From Stereum hirsutum FP-91666 SS1 (lineage: Eukaryota; Basidiomycota; Agaricomycetes; Russulales; Stereaceae): a stretch of DNA of 64,000 bases. The notes beneath the pieces are model-generated. The model saw only the letters and a list, made by a program, of their open reading frames with translations. It made no database searches and was not told the origin of the DNA. Location of the stretch: assembly GCF_000264905.1 (NCBI RefSeq), contig NW_006763131.1, forward strand, positions 3,547,753 to 3,611,752, written 5' to 3'. Below, piece after piece: positions 57,454 through 64,000 of the stretch. The translations under genes and the position numbers were made by a program. Numbering within the stretch: the first letter of the stretch is position 1; every line of letters begins with the position of its first letter.

Positions 57454-57938
57454 TCAGATTTTGAACGGTGTCTCGACGTGTACACCACTCCAGATGCCTC
57501 TAGCAGACTCTGTGGTACTCTCGATTGTCCTCCTCTTCAGTGGTTTGATTTTGGCACCCGAAGAATCCAAGAGCAGCTGGACTTTTTGCTGAATGCCAGT
57601 CACTTCGTAGCCTTTTAAGCCAACGACTTTCTCCCTATCGTTCACTGCACGCAGATGTTAGTAAATTAGTATATCGTTGAAATGAAAAATTAATACGCAC
57701 AGTAGAAACCTCGGACGATGGGCTGTTTGTGATTCCGTTCTCGAACAACGATCTCAACATGAGGATGTGCGCGGGCATAGTCTTCAAGATGGTTATGGAG
57801 GAAGGTACGGGCGTTGGCGGACGAGGGCCATTTGTCGCAGTATTCGAAAACGAGTTTTCTGCATTGCGGAATGAAAGCTACGTGCCCATTTGAGGTGCGA
57901 GAGGCGAGCTGTCCTCGGAGGAGCACCCGGTGGACCAT
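57454..57938 (-). CDS. MRPL51: Mitochondrial large-subunit ribosomal protein mL43 (MRPL51)
   Basis: Component of the mitochondrial ribosome with the thioredoxin-like L51/S25/CI-B8 fold. Two exons (57938-57701, 57644-57454) separated by a 56-nt intron give 142 residues. It begins MVHRVLLRGQLASRTSNGHV AFIPQCRKLVFEYCDKWPSS, the family-typical opening (Ser-Asn-Gly, then CRKLVFEYCDKWGGS), continues HLEDYARAHPHVEIVVRERN HKQPIVRGFY, and after the intron LNDREKVVGLKGYEVTGIQQ KVQLLLDSSGAKIKPLKR, ending GVHVETPFKI-stop. The Cys pair and length match the family. The start at 57938 is preferred to longer frames upstream because they are in other frames. The gene is divergent from the poly-Q gene with a 270-bp gap. 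Confidence 0.93.
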
Positions 57939-58208
57939 GACCGTTGTCGAACACGACTTTGTTGAGGAAGACTTGCACGTCAACGCGCAGAGGTCGCGCG
58001 AGGAAGAGCGTGGGAAGGGTCTCACGTGGGCGGTTGATAGGGTTAAGGTTGCTGTTGGGCGATGGAGGAGGCCACATCTTGTCTCTCGCGCTGGAGCGGA
58101 CGAACGCATTCGCCAAATCCGAGCACGTCGCGTCGACCAGACAAACGCGTCGCGTACATAACTCGACGCCACACCACCCCTCATCCGCTGCTCTCGCTTT
58201 CTTCATAG
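57939..58208. promoter_or_regulatory. Divergent promoter, mL43 / poly-Q protein
   Basis: 270 bp between head-to-head start codons; inferred shared promoter region. No specific motif was identified. Confidence 0.5.
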
Positions 58209-60741
58209 ATGGCTCGCGCAACTCGCTCAGGCAACAAACAAGACGACACATTGATAGAGACCAAACCTACTGACGTGCCTCTCCCTCTTTCCCCGGGCAA
58301 GCAGAAAGGACTCAGTGGCCAAATCAAGAAGCGCAAACGCAGCTCGAACGCAGAAAACGAAGATCAACCTGCGGCAAAACAGCTGCGAGCCGACTCGCTT
58401 ATCAAGGGCGAGGACTCACTCGAAAACGATGTCACCAAAGAAAGGCCCGTCGAGGTGAAGGGTGCAGGAGATGTACCCATCCTTTCGGAGGATGCTCAGC
58501 GCATTCTGGACATCCTCGAAATGTGCGTCAATTTCCACCTATCTTCATTCAACTCGCCTTTCTGATCGATCTTTTACAGGGTCGATACACAAGGCCTTCT
58601 TGACAGAGTCTTCCCCTTACCCGCCGATCCCGCGGCCACCCTCGACCCTCAATCTTCATCGCAGTCCAATACATACTCATTCCGTACACTACTTCAAGAA
58701 TCTCAGCGCCATCCATTGCGTGTCCTTAAGGTATGCTATCTATCTTGATATTTGCGCCATACATCACACTGATCATTTTTAGTCTGCGGTTCAACCCCTC
58801 CTCCCTGTCTTCACTCACCCCCGCTCCCGTCCATCTGCACCCGCAGCGCAACAACTCAAGTTCTGCAATCTCGCTCTCTCCCTTCTTGACCAATGTTCTT
58901 TCCATTCCTCACCAGCCTCCTTCGATGTCGAGTCTCTCCTTCCAGACCCCGTGAACCACCTTTTCTCCGATTCTGAGGGCACTTCAACCTCTCGCTCTTC
59001 CATTTCCCGAAAACGAAAGTACGCCTTGATGCAGAAACTTCCGACCGGAGAATGGTGGACTTCTGTTGACACGGAGGGCGTCTCAACTGACGGAAGGGAG
59101 CTCAAAGACTTGCCGACTGCCCAAGCTGAGCTTGTCGCCATTCTACCATCAGCATCGTCGTCCTCTGGTGTGTCGTCCTCCGTGCCAACCCTCGGAACAT
59201 ATTCCAAAAGAAAGCTGGTCAAGAAAGCATTTGACACGGGCCCGAGACCCGTCTTCACTGGCGCTTTTCTAGACTATGGCCCTTATGCGAGCTTTGCGCC
59301 GACATTCGATCAGGACAGCGCGGAAGTTGGACGAGTCAGGCTAGGCGAAGTACTGTGGGAGGAAGAGAAGAAGAGAAGACTGGACAGATTGAGGAGTGTG
59401 ACTTCCAAATCTGGGAGTGTCGATGATATTCAGATGGAGGATGAGAGCGGTGAAGTGGAAGATGTGACAGATGATGAAAAGAGAAAGCTGGTGGAAGGCA
59501 CGAAGAGCGTGCCTGAAGAGACGCTGCACGACCTCCTTCCTCCGGAAGAAGTGGCCTCTATAAAATCGGCTCTGGGTACGCTAGAGCTAGAGCAGGCCGT
59601 GCAGGAGCTCTTGGACCGCAATACAAAAGCGCTGAAGAGGTTGGAGGAATTGCAACGCAGACGACTCGCTTCTGGCTCAACGAAGGTCGAGATGAACTCG
59701 GAGGAGTGGGATGTCGGTCAGTAAGACAGAAAACATCACTTGTCCTTTGACTAACCATATTCTGTACTTGCAGCCCAAGGCATAACAAATTCTTTGGCCA
59801 CTCTGGCCTCTCTTCGCCCCCGTTCCTCTGGTAGCACTCTTCCGCCTCTTATTCCTTCTCCGGCAGCCTTGCACCAACTCCACCGTACACTACCTACCGG
59901 TCCTTCTGAAGGCTGGTACGGAACGCTCCAGTCCAATCGCCCCACTACTGCCCTTCGCGACGATACCACCATTCATCTCAAAACCAATCACATTCCTGCT
60001 GCCGCTGTTGCCGCCGCCTCCGCAGCTACACCAGCTATCACGACCCCTGCTACACCCGCTTATCAAAACTCCAGCCTTCGACCCGGTGCCACAACTCCCG
60101 CTACACCCTCTGCAGCGACGGGCTACGCAGGGGCGTATGCATACTCTGGGTATGGCAACACACAATACAGGACTGCTGGCTACAATTATGCTCCTGCATC
60201 GACGAATGCCTATTACCCGAACGCGTATGGACAAAGTGCTTCCACCGCTGCGCCGGCGACACCGGGAGCATCGACCTCCGGCCAACAGCAACAGCAATAC
60301 ACGGCCGCGTCTGGAACGAATCCGTACTCGTACACGTCTTCGTGGTACAATTATACGCATCAACAGCAACAGCAACAACAACAACAACAACCCTCTCAGT
60401 CGGGCACGGCACCGGGTACACCCCAAGCCGGCCAGACCACCCCGTCGTACAACGCTTTCTTCAACTCTCAGTCGCAGAGAGCTGTGGCGAACACTTTGGC
60501 TACTACGGTAGCTACTACCGCAGGTGCGAAAGGGTATACGCCTACTTGGGCTGGATCGACGGCGGCGGCTGGGTCGGGTGCGAGCGGCTATGCGCCTACG
60601 TTGCCAAAAGCAGGGAGTACGAGTGGGAATGGGAATGGGGTGACGCTGGGGACGCCGACGACTGGTGCGGGGCAGTATTCAGGTTATAATTATGCGCCTT
60701 ATCAGTCGCATCTGGCGCAGACGCAGGCCGGGCAGCGGTAG
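58209..60741 (+). CDS. Large low-complexity protein with poly-Q tract (unknown, probably nuclear)
   Basis: Not recognised. Starts MARATRSGNKQDDTLIETKP, followed by a basic cluster QIKKRKRSS that may be a nuclear signal. The N-terminal half seems folded: SEDAQRILDILEMVDTQGLL, SFRTLLQESQRHPLRVLKSA, LNLALSLLDQC-like, RKRKYALMQKLPTGEWWTSV. Then a conserved-looking block FTGAFLDYGPYASFAPTFDQ followed by LGEVLWEEEKKRRLDRLRSV, and a helical segment EELEQAVQELLDRNTKALKRL. The C-terminal 310 residues are low complexity: Ala/Pro/Thr, then Tyr/Gly/Ala repeats (YSGYGNTQYRTAGYNYAP), a run of ten Gln (60361-60390), and Gly/Thr-rich stretches. Four exons at least; introns rejoin LEM to VDTQG and DV to AQGITNS. 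A transcription- or RNA-related role is plausible from the low-complexity tail, but no domain supports it. Confidence 0.75.
60361..60390 (+). repeat. CAA/CAG repeat encoding ten Gln
   Basis: Ten consecutive glutamine codons with mixed CAA and CAG, inside the C-terminal part of the preceding coding region. Likely length-variable. Confidence 0.8.
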
Positions 60742-61646
60742 TACGTCTGTTGTCTGGCGGATCTCTGATTGATCCAATGAACATCTTGTAGTCGACGAAT
60801 TACATTCCATTTCGATCTTTTTTTTTTCATTCTCCATTCTCCCTTTTGAGGAATCGCCACACGTCCACTCTTGACTATTCCAGCTTTTGTCAGTCGTGAT
60901 CATACGCACCTAGCGGGCCTCTAATGTTTGTTTCTTGCACCTTTCGCGCGTTTATTTTTTTCTACATGACTTCTTTGACTGTAGTTAAGTTGGTTGACGT
61001 CTATCGCGTAGAAATCTGTGATCTATTCCTCCTGAGACGCGATACAAGTCTTTGTCGTCGGCAGTCACCTCGATTAGACGTCAAGTTCAAGGAGCAATCC
61101 TCGTGCAAGGGGTGTGGCGCTCTGACCCACCGAGATCTTCGGTTATCTTCCGATCGAAATATTCTCGGGTACCATACTACCACTCCGATGAACTACGACT
61201 AGCCTGCACATGTGCTTTACTCGTTACCACATCTTGACTCGCTGTCGACATGAGTAACAGTTGCCCAACTGTGTCTTGACTGCCATGTCCACTATAAGTA
61301 CACTTCATCTGAGTCCGGGTAAGCCTAAATATATTGGATGGAAACAAAAGATCGATGAAAGGAAAATCTCCTCCCAGCAAGGTTACTGGTGCAGAAGGTA
61401 GCGCTCCCCCAGTCACAACAGTTCAGACGAAAGAGCCACACAAATCCGGACAATAGGGGAAGAAGGAATGGTCGCGTACAGTACCACGTGGATTTGAGGC
61501 CCCGCAATGTTTGAGATGGTAGACGACGGCATCATCGCCTCTCGTTCCTCTCGCCAATACCATTGCTCATTGTACTACGCTCTCTCCTCGTACGTGTGAC
61601 TGTCTCCGCTTTGCACTCAAGATCGGCAACTCTTTGCTTCTTTTCA

Positions 61647-61665
61647 CACTCTAGTCTCTAGAGTG
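61647..61665. repeat. Inverted repeat CACTCTAG / CTAGAGTG
   Basis: Two perfect 8-bp arms around a TCT loop. It is followed directly by another hairpin at 61670. Confidence 0.6.
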
Positions 61666-61669
61666 GCAC

Positions 61670-61688
61670 AAAGCCGCTGCGCGGCTTT
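61670..61688. repeat. Inverted repeat AAAGCCGC / GCGGCTTT
   Basis: Two perfect 8-bp arms around a TGC loop. A weaker GC-rich palindrome (GCGC-GAA-GCGC) lies at about 61728-61740. Confidence 0.6.
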
Positions 61689-61788
61689 TGGGAATAACGG
61701 AGCCGTCACGACTTCAACTAAACGCAGTGCGCGAAGCGCTTTCTCCTACCGCACCTAGGCTTACTAGCTGGTGCTAGGCATTGAGGCT

Positions 61789-64000
61789 ATGTTTCAACCC
61801 GTTCTACGGCCCAGTGAGGTCCTGAAAGTCAAACTGCAAGGGATTATCGTCCCACTTGAGGAGCGAAACAACAGGGAACTACAGCTTTCAACGGAACAGG
61901 CCAATGCCTTTCTCGTCATCGCGGTGCATCGAAATCCCAACAGGAACGAAGAGGAAGGCTGGTAAGATACGTTGTATTTTTGTCCTGACGTATGCATACT
62001 TATGTTCTCGGCAGTCTGTTCGTCTACGAGGGCCCGGCGTTGCCGACGCCAGCTCGATTACGGACTCCTCGAATCCGAAATGTGTTTCCTATCGTTGGCC
62101 ATATCGATGTAAGAATTTCGCAAATAAACAACGAACCCTCCTTGGACATGGATGAGAGAACCGAAGGCTCACAACCAAGTACGTCCTTTTGCTTTCATGG
62201 TGACGAATGAGTGCTAACGTTGTATATTTATCACATTGCATAGACGTCCGTTTGTCTATCGAGATATACAATGACAATACAACAGTCCTCGCGTTCGTGT
62301 CAGATGAACCGCAAGGAATCCCCTCTTTTTTGTCTGAATTTAGGCGACTGAAGGGCATCGCACGTCGGTCTTTCTCTTTTTGCACTCCCAACGCACATCC
62401 TAAACTACGAACTCTCAGACAAGAACAATCCCCATGCCTCAAAGTATCCATGGCTCACACCGTATTCTTATGATCCATCTTGCTGGCTTTCTGGTAAAAG
62501 AGATAACGAATTCTTATTTTGTCTCCTCTCACTAACAGAAATTCTCAGTGATGCCGCCGCCTGATCTCCGGGTGCTTCGCCAGCCTTTGAATGAGCGTCT
62601 CAGCATCGGAAGCGCAGGTATGCCGGGAAACGAGGTCGCCGACTATAATGCCATCCGAGATCACTGGTTCAGAAATAAGGCTCGCCACAACGCCACGAAG
62701 CCAGAACTTCGTCCCTCGGAACTAAAGTGAGTTCAATATTATCCGTTGCCGCTGCTTACTTAGTAAATGGTCTTCAGGATACGTATAGGAACGTTCAACG
62801 TGAATGGGAAACTACCATCACAGGACCTTTCACCCTGGGTCGGTGGACAGGCAACTCCGCAGGTAGAAAATGACAAAACCGATGAGGCTGAGGGATCCTT
62901 GGGAGGTTGGGAGAAACTCATACCCCCGATGAAAGAAGTCTCTCCAATATCACTTGGAGACTTTGGACGGAGTGTCTCTTTTCTAGATACACATCCAACT
63001 GATGTTACTGCTCCAGCAACAGGTCAGTACACAGCCGAAAAACCCAATCATTCTACGATCTGATCTCTTTTCATAGATGGTAGTACCTCAGTGGAGCATG
63101 ACAGGAAGGAAGACTCCCCAGCGACGACCGACCCTGACTTACTGGTCTTTGGCTTTCAAGAGTTGGACAACTCGACCGCGGCTTTGGTGATCGCAACAAA
63201 AGCAAGAGAGGCTTTATGGACCCACTCGTTGGTAGCTGCGCTAGGAGAGAATGGAGAGAAGTATGAGAAAGTATGGTACCTGTATATCCGTTCACGACCC
63301 TGTCTAATACCGAACTGGCACAGCTCGTGTCACAGCAGCTTGTCGGGATGCTCATTATCGTCTTTGTGAAGAAAGAGTTAAGGCAGTTCTTCTCTGGAGG
63401 AAAGACCGATTACGTCTCCGCAGGTATTGGTGGGGTGTTGGTACGTGATTTAGTCTTTCATCTCTCCTATATAGGATTGTGGTCATTCTCTATTTATATA
63501 GGGAAATAAAGGCGCAGCGGCTGTTCGGATCACGTACTGCCCTCCACCCTGTGACGATGGTACTACGCCTTTGCCATCCGCGTTCACTTTTGTAAACTCT
63601 CACTTGGCTGCCTTTGAGACCGGATTAGAGAGGCGCGATGCAGATTTTCACGATATCTCAAGACGGCTCAGCTTCAAGATAGATCAACAATATACCCAAC
63701 AACGGTCGGAGTCAAAGGATTATGAGCCTGCGGAAGCAATTCTCCGAGTATACGAGTCGGATGCTCTCTTCTGGATGGTGCGTGTCAATTGTCGACTGTT
63801 TGGAACGCATGATCTAGAATAATGAATACCCGCTACCTGTGTATAGGGAGGTCGGTCCCGTACTTTCGGTTAGATTAGCATGACAAGATTCTGAGTTTAC
63901 CCCTTCTAGATCTAAACTACCGGCTCAATCTTCCTGAAGACGATGTAAGGACGATACTACGGTCCGCCGCACGTGACAAGAGTGCTTATTCGCTGCTATT
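61789..64000 (+). CDS. Inositol polyphosphate 5-phosphatase (partial, runs off the window)
   Basis: Removes the 5-phosphate from phosphoinositides or inositol phosphates (OCRL/INPP5B/Inp5 family). The N-terminal part (MFQPVLRPSEVLKVKLQGII..) precedes the catalytic domain and has no recognised fold. The catalytic core is read in order: IRIGTFNVNGKLPSQDLSPW, DPDLLVFGFQELD, VKKELRQFFSGGKTDYVSAG, GIGGVLGNKGAAAVRITY, AFTFVNSHLAAFETGLERRD ADFHDI, and DALFWMGDLNYRLNLPEDDV. The motif WMGDLNYR is rebuilt from three exons, the middle one only 4 nt long (63847-63850). More than eight introns. The end lies to the right of the window. Start ATG at 61789 is the first in the open frame; an upstream exon cannot be excluded. 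Confidence 0.88.
63847..63850 (+). other. 4-nt microexon (GGAG) of the 5-phosphatase gene
   Basis: The upstream exon ends at ..TTC TGG ATG (63777; donor GTGCGT), and the downstream exon starts at 63910 (AT CTA AAC; acceptor TTCTAG). Joining these directly gives a stop codon. Between them, GGAG is bounded by TATAG on the left and GTCGGT on the right, and its inclusion yields TGG ATG GGA GAT CTA AAC, the expected WMGDLN motif. Confidence 0.75.

Larger units (their letters stand above)
60742..61788. other. Intergenic with palindrome cluster
   Basis: 1.05 kb between two + strand genes. The left part is the 3' region of the poly-Q gene (T-run near 60820). Short inverted repeats cluster at 61647-61745, and the right end should be the promoter of the 5-phosphatase gene. 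No gene was recognised. Confidence 0.4.

Overview
The window is nuclear DNA from a filamentous basidiomycete, most likely an Agaricomycete. Protein-coding genes lie on both strands. They are broken by many short introns (mostly 50-100 nt, GT..AG), intergenic gaps are short, and several products are typical of mushroom-forming fungi: polyporopepsin-like aspartic proteases, a fungal P450 with an AMHTSS-type I-helix, and an Mdm1-type sorting nexin. All calls come from reading the sequence; no database search was run. Splice sites are given where the reading frame forces them.

Layout. 1-6 kb: an NRAMP metal transporter (+) and a Ser/Pro-rich coiled-coil protein (+). 6.6-16 kb: a class I myosin (-), followed upstream on the same strand by an intronless UCS-domain myosin chaperone (She4/UNC-45 family). 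The chaperone shares a 104-bp divergent promoter with TRM6 (+), the non-catalytic subunit of the tRNA m1A58 methyltransferase. 16-23 kb: an Mdm1-like PXA-RGS-PX sorting nexin (-) divergent from an Oac1-like mitochondrial carrier (+). 23-32 kb: an Msc7-like aldehyde dehydrogenase, a secreted RNase T2, an ACT-domain protein and a RING-H2 ubiquitin ligase, all on +. 32-40 kb: two tandem polyporopepsin-type aspartic protease paralogues and a D-amino acid oxidase, all on -. 40.9-41.5 kb: a 606-bp non-autonomous hAT-type element with a perfect 8-bp target duplication. 41.5-47 kb: a short-chain dehydrogenase (-), a cytochrome P450 (+) and an alcohol-acetyltransferase-like enzyme (-). 47-61 kb: a Ser-rich unknown (-), an ARMT1/DUF89 phosphatase (+), a basic Ser-rich probable nuclear protein (-), mitochondrial ribosomal protein mL43 (-) and a large low-complexity poly-Q protein (+). 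61.8 kb to the end: an inositol polyphosphate 5-phosphatase (+) that runs off the window.

Functional themes. Myosin I sits next to its probable folding chaperone. Secreted proteases, RNase T2 and D-amino acid oxidase suggest nutrient scavenging. The SDR, P450 and acyltransferase trio resembles a small tailoring-enzyme cluster with no backbone synthase visible. The most unusual gene-structure features are a 4-nt microexon completing the catalytic motif of the 5-phosphatase, a first exon in myosin I that consists of the start codon only, and an SDR gene whose three introns are all stop-free multiples of three. No wholly new system could be demonstrated.
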